NCBI GenBank assembly: GCA_963823435.1
Contig: CAWGLN010000001.1
Coordinates: forward strand, 1,621,434-1,685,433
Direction of reading: 5' to 3'
DNA length: 64,000 bases
Origin: CAKZML01 sp963823435
Lineage (GTDB): Bacteria > Pseudomonadota > Gammaproteobacteria > Steroidobacterales > BM003
Position 1 is the first letter of the stretch, and every line of letters starts with the position of its first letter. Made by a program: the position numbers and the translations under genes. Below the pieces are notes generated by a model. It made no database searches, was not told the DNA's origin, and saw only the letters and a program-made list of their open reading frames with translations. Positions 56,077 to 64,000 of the stretch are shown piece by piece.

Positions 56077-58543
56077 CTAGATCGGTGACCCCGGCGGTGC
56101 CTGCAACGGTGACAGCGGCGCAATGGCCGATGGATCGTCCAGCAGGCGCTGTACCTGGCCGCTGGCAAAACGGTAATGTGCCCGCCAGTTCGTGTCCTGG
56201 CTGCGCCGGGATTGTTTTTCCAGCCAGCCCGCCAACTCGGTGAGGCGGTCCCAGGTGACGGCCCGTACCTGCGCCTGGGCATCGCCATCCTCGGTCAAGG
56301 CAATAAGCCGTTGCAGGGTGGCCATGTTGACCACGCGCTGAAGTGCCGCTTCCTGTCCGGTCGCGTTCACCTCGTACCAGGTTTCCTTCAGCAGCTTGTC
56401 GACCAGTTCGCCAAAATCCGGAAGCCTGGTGTCCTGGGCATGTGCGTTGACCATACGTGCGGCGCGGGTCTTGTCCAGCAGCATGTCCAGGCTAAGACCG
56501 GCTGCCGTATCGGCCGCTGCCAGCGGGTCAAACAGATAGCCGGTCTGGCGCGGGAACAGTTCGCGACTGGTCGGCGTGCCCGGTGGCCGTGGCGGAATCA
56601 GGGCCACGAGTTCCGGCTTGAGGGCCAGGGAATAGGGCCTGATCGTAGTCAGCAGGGCGTCGATTGCCAGGCGTTGCCGCTCGGCGGGAACCGGCTTGCT
56701 TACCTGCCGTCCGTCGCCTCTATGGGCGTAGTCAAATTCCTGGCCGCCGATGGCCGTGGCTGCCGCCTTGAGCTGGTAACGGTGCAACAGATACATGGGC
56801 ACCAGCACGTCCTCGATGCTGGCCATGGGTCGGCCCACGCGTATGGTTTTTTCGGAGAAATTTGTCAGCACCTGGCTGCGCACACGCATCAGGCGATTTA
56901 ACTCGGTCACGCCATTGGCGCCATTGTCCCACAGGCTTGCATGGGGATTTGCCGGTCCGGCGGTGGTGGCGAATTCATCATTACGCGCGTGCACATCTGC
57001 CACGTAGCGCAAGCCCGATGCATACGTTTCTCCAAGCATCCGCTCGCGCTCGGCCTTCGCATCTACACCCGGCGGGAAATCCTGGTAGCCATACAGGATG
57101 GCCCGCTTGTCCCACTCACCGATGCCGGTGGCGTAGGCATCGGACAAATCTATTACCCCTTCCTTGCTGACTTTGATCAGCGGGAAGGGGTAGTCCATGA
57201 CCGAGGCCCGATTATTGGTGCTGGCGGCGAAGTTGTGTTCCAGCCCCAGGGTGTGGCCTACCTCGTGAGCGGCCAACTGGCGGATTCTGGCCAGCGCGAA
57301 TTCCATCATTTCCGGAGGCACATTCTCATCGTCATAGGGCGCCAGCAGCCCTTCTGCCAGCAGGTAGTCCTGGCGTACCCGCAAGGAGCCAAGGGAGACA
57401 TGCCCCTTGATGATTTCGCCGCTACGGGGATCGCGTCACCATTGCGCCATAAGACCAGCCACGGGTCGAACGGTGCACCCACTGGATCACGTTGTAACGC
57501 ACATCCATGGGGTCCGCCCCGGCTGGCAGCAACTTCACCTGGAAGGCGTCCTTGTAACCTGCTGCCTCGAACGCCTGGTTCCACCACAGGGCGCCTTCCC
57601 TCAGGGCGCTGTGCACGGGTTCCGGGGCTCCCGGATCGAGATAGTACACGATGGGCTCCACCGCCTCGCTAAGCTCGGCCAGGGGGTCTTTCTTTTGCAG
57701 ACGATGACGCAGGGTCAGCGGTCTGGCTACCGGCTCGCCTATGGGCGCTGCATAGTCATACAGTGTGCCATCGACCCAGCCGTCGCTGACATCGATGTAG
57801 CCGGCGCGACCGTCGTAGGCCAGGGCCTGGTAATCGCTGTCTGGCAGACGCACGAAGGAATGATGCTGGTGCACGCTCACCGCCGAGGGATCGGGTGTCA
57901 CGGCCTCCAGGAGACGGCCGGAAGGGGTGCCGGTGAGGGTCACCAGGGCCTCTATCTCGGTGTTGTCGGGGAAGGCCTTGGTTTGGGGCAGGAAAATCAC
58001 AGAGCGGGTGGGATCGACCTGGTAATTGCCTTCGCCGGCCTTTGCCAGGCGGCCCGACACGTCATGGGCGTCGCGCAGGAAAAACTCCGTGGCATCTACC
58101 AGGACCTTGCTGCCTTCGCTGGCAATCACCTCGAAGCCCCATAACACCGAGGTGGCGAAGGACTGCTCTACAGCCAGTATTTCGGCCGCATCGTTGGACT
58201 CGGCGATGTAGCTGCTGTTGTCCTGCACCAACAGTACCCGGGGTCCTACACGCGAGAACTGCACCAGCCGCGTTTCGCCCAGTTGCCCACGGTCCAGGCC
58301 CAGGTCGTTGGAGCCCACGCCGCGGGCCAGGCTGCTTACATAGATAAACGGCTGGTCGAATTTGTCCAGTTTCAGGTAAAGCCTGCCCTTTGCCTCGTCC
58401 CAGTACAGGTCAAAGAATCCTTCCATGTACTGGCTGCTTTCCACTGTCTTGGCGAGAGTGGATAGCTTGGTTTTTTCAGCCGCGCCTGCGCTGGAGGCAA
58501 TTGCCATCAGCAAACAAATCAATAACAGCGGCAGACGTCTCAT
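56077..58543 (-). CDS. Second secreted zinc metalloprotease (DUF5117/DUF4953 type), one frameshift
   Basis: Start taken at the ATG at 58543 (MRRLPLLLICLLMAIASSAG), which gives a clean signal peptide; the frame is open further upstream. The N-terminal half begins MEGFFDLYWDEAKGRLYLKL and VDATEFFLRDAHDVSGRL. Near 57410 the frame moves by one base in SYGAMVTRDPRSGEIIKGH. Then HEVGHTLGLEHN (about 57225-57265) and ASVMDYPFPLI complete the zinc site. About 821 residues. Paralogue of 14668-17213, with the same domain order, on the opposite strand 40 kb away. The two are diverged and so are not a recent duplication. Confidence 0.9.
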
Positions 58544-58692
58544 GGGTGAACTCCGTGGGTATGGGTTGTTGCGGCTGTTCGGGATGCCTGAGTCTGACCA
58601 GATGAGGGATGCCGCGCAACCGTTGAGTAGATACTGCTGAGTAGATACTGCGCGGGTGAAGTCGATCCTGTTTCGGTTTTCTGCGAGCAGGA

Positions 58693-59163
58693 TCAAGTTT
58701 TGAGATTTTTGCTAAAGCGGATTATTTCGCCATCATAGCCAAGTTCTTCGTACATTTGGCGCGCCCGCGTATTGGTGCGAAAGGTATGCAGCGTCATGGA
58801 TCTGGCCCCGTGCACCCGGGCCGTGAATTCGGACGCCGACACCAGGGCCTTGCCGATGCCGTGGCCTTCGGCATCCTTTGCCACCATCAGAATTTCAAGG
58901 TGCGCACTGGGCTCGCCGCTTAACATTTCATTACGCAGGCGGGCCATGACTGCTCCCAGCAGTCTCTTCTCCCTGCCCTCGGCCACATGCACCAGGCAGC
59001 TGTGATCGTTTCCCTCTGCCCAGGCCTTGAGGACTTTCTCGTCACCCTTCCACAGATGCCTGGGCACGCGACCGTTGGGCAGTTCGAATTCGGCCAGACG
59101 TGGCAGCAATTCACAAATTGCGTCCAGGTCGTGAGGCATGGCCGGTCGGATCCGGTATTCCAT
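58693..59163 (-). CDS. GNAT-family N-acetyltransferase
   Basis: 156 residues. Acetyl-CoA loop motif A is EILMVAKDAEGHGIGKALVS (residues about 92-111), followed by GARSMTLHTFRTNTRARQMY and YEELGYDG, the standard C-terminal motif B. Starts MEYRIRPAMPHDLDAICELL as in many GNATs. Cytoplasmic transfer of an acetyl group to an amine; acceptor unknown. Single gene, diverging from the M20 hydrolase gene. Confidence 0.9.
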   Translation of the reverse strand: MEYRIRPAMPHDLDAICELLPRLAEFELPNGRVPRHLWKGDEKVLKAWAEGNDHSCLVHVAEGREKRLLGAVMARLRNEMLSGEPSAHLEILMVAKDAEGHGIGKALVSASEFTARVHGARSMTLHTFRTNTRARQMYEELGYDGEIIRFSKNLKT

Positions 59164-59321
59164 CTTTGGGGCACTCTTGCAGGCGGCAACATATACAATT
59201 AGAGAGTGATGGTACAGGCAGACGATAGCCGGTCCAAGGTCCGTCAGGAACCTGTCGCTTTATTTCAGCCCGCCATGACCAGTAGGCTGTGCGCACAAAA
59301 CCGATTGAATTGGGGGGAGAG

Positions 59322-60632
59322 ATGAAACGACTCGCAGGGATGGCTGGCCTGTGCCTGGCCTTTTTGTCGGCGCCGCTGGCGCTGGCAGAGACACTCAGTG
59401 AATCCATTAGCGCAGATTACGATGCCAGGCTGGGGGACTTGTTCAGGCATTTTCACGCCCATCCGGAACTGTCGGGGGTGGAGTTCGAGACCGCCCGACG
59501 CATGGCTGACGAATTGCGTGAGCTTGGATATGCGGTCACCGAGGGAGTGGGCGGCACCGGTGTGGTGGCAGTAATGGAAAACGGGGCAGGTCCCACGGTG
59601 ATGTTGCGGGCCGACATGGACGGTCTTCCGCTGCAGGAAGACACCGGACTGGCATACGCCTCAAAAGTGCGCCAGCAAAAGCCCGACGGGAAAGAATTCC
59701 CTGTCATGCATGCCTGCGGTCACGACGTGCATATTACCTCCCTGGTGGGCACCGCACGCCAGATGACCCAGCGCAAGGACCAGTGGTCGGGTACCCTGGT
59801 GCTGGTGGTGCAGCCTGCCGAGGAAACCATATCCGGCGCCGCGGCGATGCTGCGCGATGGTCTCTACCAGCGTTTCCCCAAACCTGAATACGCGCTGGCC
59901 TTCCACGTGGACGCGGACAGCGAGGCCGGGAAAATCAATGTGCCTCTGCACGCGGTGGCCTCCAGTTCCGACAGCGTGGATATCATCGTGCACGGGGTAG
60001 GCGCGCACGGAGCATATCCACAGCAGGGAATCGACCCGGTGCTGGTGGCCGCGCAAATCGTGGTGTCCCTGCAGTCCATCGTGAGCCGATCCATCAGCCC
60101 TTTGCAGCCGGGCGTGATCACGGTGGGCGCTATTCACGGTGGTACCAAGCACAACATCATCAGTGACCGGGTGGAAATGCAGCTGACCGTGCGCTCGGAC
60201 AGCTTTGAGACGCGCAAGAAACTGCTGGCCGGTATCAAGCGGGTGGCCGAAGGTGTGGCGATATCGCTGGGTGTGCCCGGGAACCTGATGCCCGAGGTAA
60301 TTTATTCGGCGACCGAGACGACTCCGCCCACCATCAATGACGAAGCGACTGCGCGGCTGATCAAGACTACGCTGGAGGCGCATTTTGGTCCTGGCAAGGT
60401 GGTCGAGAATTCACGCACAGGCATGGGGGCCGAGGATTTTGCCTACTTCGTGGACCCGGACCTGGGTGTGAAGGGCGTGTACTTTGACGTGGGCGGAACA
60501 CCGGCAGAAGAGTTGGGGAGCGCGTCTTCGCATCATTCGCCATTTTTCAAAATCCAGCCGGAACCGGCAGTTAAGGCAGGGGTGGAGGCAATGGTAGTGA
60601 GCGCCATGGCGCTGATGCCGCGCGTCGAATAA
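59322..60632 (+). CDS. Exported M20-family amidohydrolase
   Basis: 436 residues from the ATG at 59322 with GGGGGGAGAG upstream; signal peptide ends SAPLALAET (about residue 22). M20D landmarks: FRHFHAHPELSGVEFETAR, MLRADMDGLPLQEDTGL (about residue 97), MHACGHDVHI (133), VVQPAEETISGA, and GMGAEDFAYF. The dimerisation domain (VDIIVHGVGAHGAYPQQGID) is in the middle. Family members deacylate hippurate or N-acyl amino acids, or act as carboxypeptidases. A periplasmic copy fits peptide or N-acyl amino acid scavenging. Confidence 0.92.
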   Translation: MKRLAGMAGLCLAFLSAPLALAETLSESISADYDARLGDLFRHFHAHPELSGVEFETARRMADELRELGYAVTEGVGGTGVVAVMENGAGPTVMLRADMDGLPLQEDTGLAYASKVRQQKPDGKEFPVMHACGHDVHITSLVGTARQMTQRKDQWSGTLVLVVQPAEETISGAAAMLRDGLYQRFPKPEYALAFHVDADSEAGKINVPLHAVASSSDSVDIIVHGVGAHGAYPQQGIDPVLVAAQIVVSLQSIVSRSISPLQPGVITVGAIHGGTKHNIISDRVEMQLTVRSDSFETRKKLLAGIKRVAEGVAISLGVPGNLMPEVIYSATETTPPTINDEATARLIKTTLEAHFGPGKVVENSRTGMGAEDFAYFVDPDLGVKGVYFDVGGTPAEELGSASSHHSPFFKIQPEPAVKAGVEAMVVSAMALMPRVE

Positions 60633-60853
60633 AAGGGGCCGATACATTTTTCGCGGGAATTGCCGGTCTCTGTGCGACGACGATGGGTCACATCGCTGGT
60701 GAAGTTGCGGCCGGCGTTGAGGCGCCTGGGCTTCCGAGAAATGCGGGGCAATACTCAAGAAAGTATTCACCGCCAGTCTGATCCTGTTGCGATGGTGTAG
60801 GCTGGCGAAATTACTACTGTGGTCCGCAGCCTCAATGCTGCGCCTGATTTACC

Positions 60854-61399
60854 TCAACGGAGCAGTGTCCCGGTAACCACGAAGCGCAAGGGTCCACCAG
60901 CTTCATCAGAATTGAACGGGTAGCAAGTTACCAGAGTCAGCATTGGAATTTGTGCATCCAGGAGCAGATGGCCTCGCCGAGAATCCACGACATCCATGCT
61001 CACTACCTGATAGAGATATTTGCTCCCACCTGGCACTTCAAGCGCCAATGTCTCGCCAAGTTGCAGATGCTGAAGAAAACTGAAATGTGTGTCCCTGTGC
61101 CCGGCAATGATCGAATTCCCGACTTTGCCCGGCATTGAGCTGGCGCTCAGGTGAGCAGGTCCAAATGCGAGTGTCCTTCCTGACCCTCCCGCCAGCACGA
61201 TAAGATCGACTTCACCGGATCTTGCTGACAGTTTCGCCACAGGCCAGGTGTCGGCCCACGGCCATGGCGCGGCATGGTCGTCACCAATTGTCGCCCTATG
61301 CCAGGCGCCTTGCATGAGTTCCTGTGCGAGCCATGCCTTTGCGGGTATGTAGGCGCCCTGGCCAAGCTGCCAGACACCAAGGCAAGATAACAACGCCAC
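60854..61399 (-). CDS. Class GN sortase
   Basis: 181 residues from a GTG at 61399; the frame is open further upstream into the end of the substrate gene. One N-terminal hydrophobic segment (VALLSCLGVWQLGQG), then the family opening AYIPAKAWLAQ. Catalytic His is in IIAGHRDTHFSFL (about residue 100), Cys in LTLVTCYPF (about 158) and Arg in GGPLRFVVTG (about 169). This is the single-substrate Gram-negative sortase (TIGR03784 type). It cuts the sorting signal of the VIT/VWA protein encoded just upstream, at the outer face of the inner membrane. The genes lie 20 bases apart or overlap. Confidence 0.9.
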   Translation of the reverse strand: MALLSCLGVWQLGQGAYIPAKAWLAQELMQGAWHRATIGDDHAAPWPWADTWPVAKLSARSGEVDLIVLAGGSGRTLAFGPAHLSASSMPGKVGNSIIAGHRDTHFSFLQHLQLGETLALEVPGGSKYLYQVVSMDVVDSRRGHLLLDAQIPMLTLVTCYPFNSDEAGGPLRFVVTGTLLR

Positions 61400-61418
61400 G
61401 GTCCAAACCCCGGGGGAT

Positions 61419-63568
61419 CTAATGGGACACCCATCGCCGCCACCGCAGCGTGCTCCACAGCAGGAATGCCGCGAGCAGGTACGCAATACCAGTCTGAAGC
61501 AGGGTCACTGCGTTGGTTGCTGTTGACGGGAAGCCGAAAATCGCAGGGCCGCTCTGTCCGTAGGGTATGAGGTTTGCTATTTGTTCTTTGGCCAGTGACT
61601 CTGTGGCGGGCCTCACGGGTGTTTTGTCGACCGCAATCAGGCTGGTGTATTTGCTGACCAGATGGTGGGCAAGTGCAGCATTGACCACTGCCGCCCGTGT
61701 TTCTATCGGGTTGGCTCCACGACGTTCCATCTCCAGCAGGTCGGCAATTCGTGCCCGAGCCCACAGCGCCCCAACGCCGGAGCTTTGCTGACCGATGTCG
61801 AGCGCCAGATCGCGCGACCAGGGACCGTCCCAGAGGCGCCGCTTATACGTACTGTCTCGCCCGAACGAATCTCCCGTCCACGCGGGCTTTAACGATAACC
61901 GGTTCGCCGAGGTAGAGGTCGGGTACTATCGAGGGATAACTGTCGATAACCGTCCCGTCGGGCCATTGCACGTCGATATTTGTAACCTGTGGATGTTCGA
62001 GCTTGCGAAACAGGCGATCCATCTTCTCGGCAACCTCATGCAGCGCGCTGATAATGGTGAACGTGCCACGACCTGCTTCTGCGGCTTTGTGCATGAACCA
62101 GCTGTTCGGTGCGGAGCCGATGCCGACCGTGAACAGTCGCGACGCGCCTAACTGCGCCTCGATCAGGCTGAAAAGCGCATCTTCATTTCCGACGTTGCCA
62201 TCGGTAATAAAAACGATTTGCCGCAGGTACACCTCTGAAGGTGGTGAACTCAACGCCAACTCCAGGGCAGGACGCATCTCGGTTCCCCCGTTCGCCTGCA
62301 ACTGTTGAACAAAGCGTTGTGCCTTTTTGATGTTGGCAGCGGTTGAGAATGCGCTGTCCGTAAACAATGCGTTTGTAATCGAGTTGAATTCGATAATGTT
62401 GAATTTGTCGCCGGGGCGCAATCCGTTTAGTGCACGAATCAGTGCCTGCTTCGCTTGCTCCATCGACACGCCCTGCATCGAACCCGATGTATCAACAACA
62501 AAAGTCATCTCACGAGGCATTATCCTGCTTTCGGTAAGCCCCAACGCCGGTGGCATGACCATGAGCAAGTAGTACGGCTCGCCATTGATCGTTTCCGAGA
62601 ATGCCATCGCACGTGGCGAGGACGCCGGGACCGGTCGCCATAGCAACTCGAAGTCATGATCCATGAGCACGGTACCCCCGTCGAGGGTCACCGTGTAACG
62701 CCCGTTGGCCTCTACAACCGATACCGGGTGATAGCGGCTGGTGATGGCATCAAGCGACATACCAGCGTTAATAGTTACACGTAGCGATATTCTCAAAGCA
62801 TTTGAGGTCGGCACCATGGGAGGCGAGATCAGGGAGGCGTCCTCGACCAGCGTTGTGTCCGGCGACCAGCCACTCCCTGGTCGATCCGGTAACGCCTGTC
62901 CAGGCATGTATCGCGGCGTCAAAGTCATCGGAAATCGCAGACTGAATATGCCATCATCGAAACGCAGGTCCTCAAGGTACTCAATTTCAACGATGACCGT
63001 TTCTCCTGGCGCAATATTCGCCACCGAGCTTGTGAACAGGTTTGCCCGTTGCTGCTCAACCAGGCTGGTTTTCTTTCCGGCCTGTCGCGCCTGTTCGTAT
63101 TCCTCCTTCGCCTGTATTTTCGCGGATCTCTGCCTCGATGAATCGGTCCCCGATTTGCAGTCGCATGTGATCCACCGCGGCCTTGTCCGGTAGCGGGAAG
63201 ACGTAAATGCCCTCGACCCAGTCACTGCCGTCGTTACGAAACTCCTGCTTCACGGAGACCCGTGCTACGAGGCCGTTGACCTGAATTGCGACTTCGGTGT
63301 TCAGTGATGTCGCCGTTATATATCCGTTCTGCATGCGCATTAGCAGGCCGCCAGCCTGCATTTCGGATGGTGTTAACCCTTCGGCGCCAACAGGTCGAAC
63401 GGTGAGGATGAAAACCAGTAGCAGGTGCCACACCCAGGCCGATTGCCGCTTCAGCAGACGGGCGACCGTATCTTGTCCAGCCTTGATTTCCTGCTTTGGG
63501 TGCCATTGGGTTGAGTTTGCGACTCGCCCTCGAGGGTTTCGAAGCCGTCGTTGTTTGTGTGCCCGCAT
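61419..63568 (-). CDS. Sortase-target VIT/VWA surface protein, three frameshifts
   Basis: Start ATG at 63568; an extended N-terminal signal region (LLVFILTVRPVGAEG). A VIT domain (VARVSVKQEFRNDGSDWVEG, GIYVFPLPDKAAVD) is interrupted near 63118, where a run of four A should be five: EIREKIQAKEEYEQARQAGKK. The VWA domain has the MIDAS DTSGSM (in MTFVVDTSGSMQ) and later FITDGNVGNED. Further breaks near 61880 and 61845 lead to ADLLEMERRGANPIETRAAV and the sorting signal FGFPSTATNAV, a hydrophobic helix and RWRRW. About 716 residues. Predicted to be processed by the adjacent class GN sortase. Confidence 0.88.
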
Positions 63569-63877
63569 CAGTGATCTCCGTTGCTTAGTGGTATTTGAGC
63601 AAGCTAATGCGACCTGAAGTGGGCTGTGTAATGGCAATGCGCCGACGAAATGAGGCAAATTGTGGCGACGGCTGTCCGGGCTCATCGGCGATAGGCCAGA
63701 AAAGCAGGGGAAAGTTCAGTTGCTAGTTCATCATTGGTTAGACTGGGGCATGGCTCAATCTGATCTCTCTTGACCCTTGCGCGGGTGAAATGAAGATGCG
63801 CATCTTCTTTCACGGCTGCACTGCAGCGGTTTCGATCCAACGGCGATCTTCTGGTTCTTCCCCTCTTCGATTTTGAC
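63569..63877. other. Intergenic region upstream of the sortase target
   Basis: About 310 bases between two reverse-strand genes. The only clear structure is the near-perfect palindrome at 63785-63813. No gene was recognised. Confidence 0.6.
63785..63813. promoter_or_regulatory. 29-bp near-perfect palindrome
   Basis: Left arm GTGAAA-T-GAAGATGC, right arm GCATCTTC-TTTCAC: 14 paired bases per side with a single unpaired T and no loop. Zero loop length makes it a poor terminator and a better operator or cruciform candidate. It is placed upstream of the sortase-target gene and downstream of the GlyGly-CTERM gene. Confidence 0.5.
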
Positions 63878-64000
63878 TTAGCCCATGGCCCGGGCGGGCG
63901 TTGTCGGGACTTTCAGTTGGTAATTGAATCTCCGCCGGCCTACCGTAACCAGGGCCAGCGCACCCAGCAGTAACCAGTCCATGGATCCACCACCACCTTC
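63878..64000 (-). CDS. C-terminal end of a protein with a GlyGly-CTERM-like sorting tail
   Basis: Forty residues are in view: EGGGGSMDWLLLGALAL then VTVGRRR and a 16-residue polar end (FNYQLKVPTTPARAMG). Gly-rich, Ser, hydrophobic helix, Arg cluster is the layout of GlyGly-CTERM tails, which are processed by rhombosortase on proteins leaving by type II secretion. The extra residues after the Arg cluster are unusual and could come from a frameshift. The body of the protein lies beyond the window. The alternative is a plain C-terminal membrane anchor. Confidence 0.55.
   Translation of the reverse strand, partial: EGGGGSMDWLLLGALALVTVGRRRFNYQLKVPTTPARAMG

Overview
The window is GC-rich, densely coded bacterial DNA. 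Class GN (Gram-negative) sortase with its VIT/VWA substrate, a GlyGly-CTERM tail, a TonB-dependent receptor, outer-membrane barrels, many lipoproteins and secreted metallopeptidases point to a marine or sediment gammaproteobacterium living on peptides. This assignment is by gene content only. No rRNA, tRNA, CRISPR array or complete insertion sequence was found.

Layout. 1-2.5 kb: truncated holin-family membrane protein, a badly broken DUF3313 lipoprotein, a plasmid-style ribbon-helix-helix/ParC-like pair, a cytochrome-c lipoprotein and a cold-shock protein. 2.8-14.3 kb: YhiN-type flavoprotein, a TetR repressor with two matching operators, a persulfide dioxygenase-rhodanese fusion, an ECF sigma operon, a FlgO/TPR membrane protein, a DmpA-type peptidase beside a sodium:solute symporter, a barrel protein and a His-tailed membrane protein. 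14.7-35 kb: secreted zinc metalloprotease followed by a BNR/sortilin-like beta-propeller, glutathionyl-hydroquinone reductase, metallo-beta-lactamase hydrolase, an unrecognised secreted protein, a secreted VOC protein, saccharopine-dehydrogenase-like enzyme, CNNM/CorC transporter, a second giant beta-propeller, ornithine-cyclodeaminase-like enzyme, glucosaminidase-domain protein and a thermonuclease lipoprotein. 35-41 kb: universal stress protein, RecQ, SEC-C protein, M3 peptidase.

41.3-51.4 kb is the most unusual stretch: a TonB receptor, a DUF4826-like protein, two related methyltransferases, two tandem TPR-sulfotransferases and a third sulfotransferase-like protein. 51.4-60.6 kb returns to peptide and amine catabolism (DUF885 hydrolase, aldehyde dehydrogenase, second DUF4953-type metalloprotease, GNAT, M20 amidohydrolase). 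60.8-64 kb carries the class GN sortase, its VIT/VWA substrate and, at the edge, the end of a protein with a GlyGly-CTERM-like tail.

How the parts fit: exported peptidases (S58, M3, DUF885, M20, two DUF4953-type proteases, two propellers) with transport and amino-acid oxidation genes suggest scavenging of protein-derived material. The sortase/GlyGly-CTERM end and the receptor/sulfotransferase cluster concern surface display and modification.

Caution: at least 14 genes, including recQ, are interrupted by one-base frameshifts whose two halves remain well conserved, often at short homopolymers. The likeliest cause is uncorrected sequencing error rather than mass pseudogenisation. Such genes are annotated here as single reconstructed loci.
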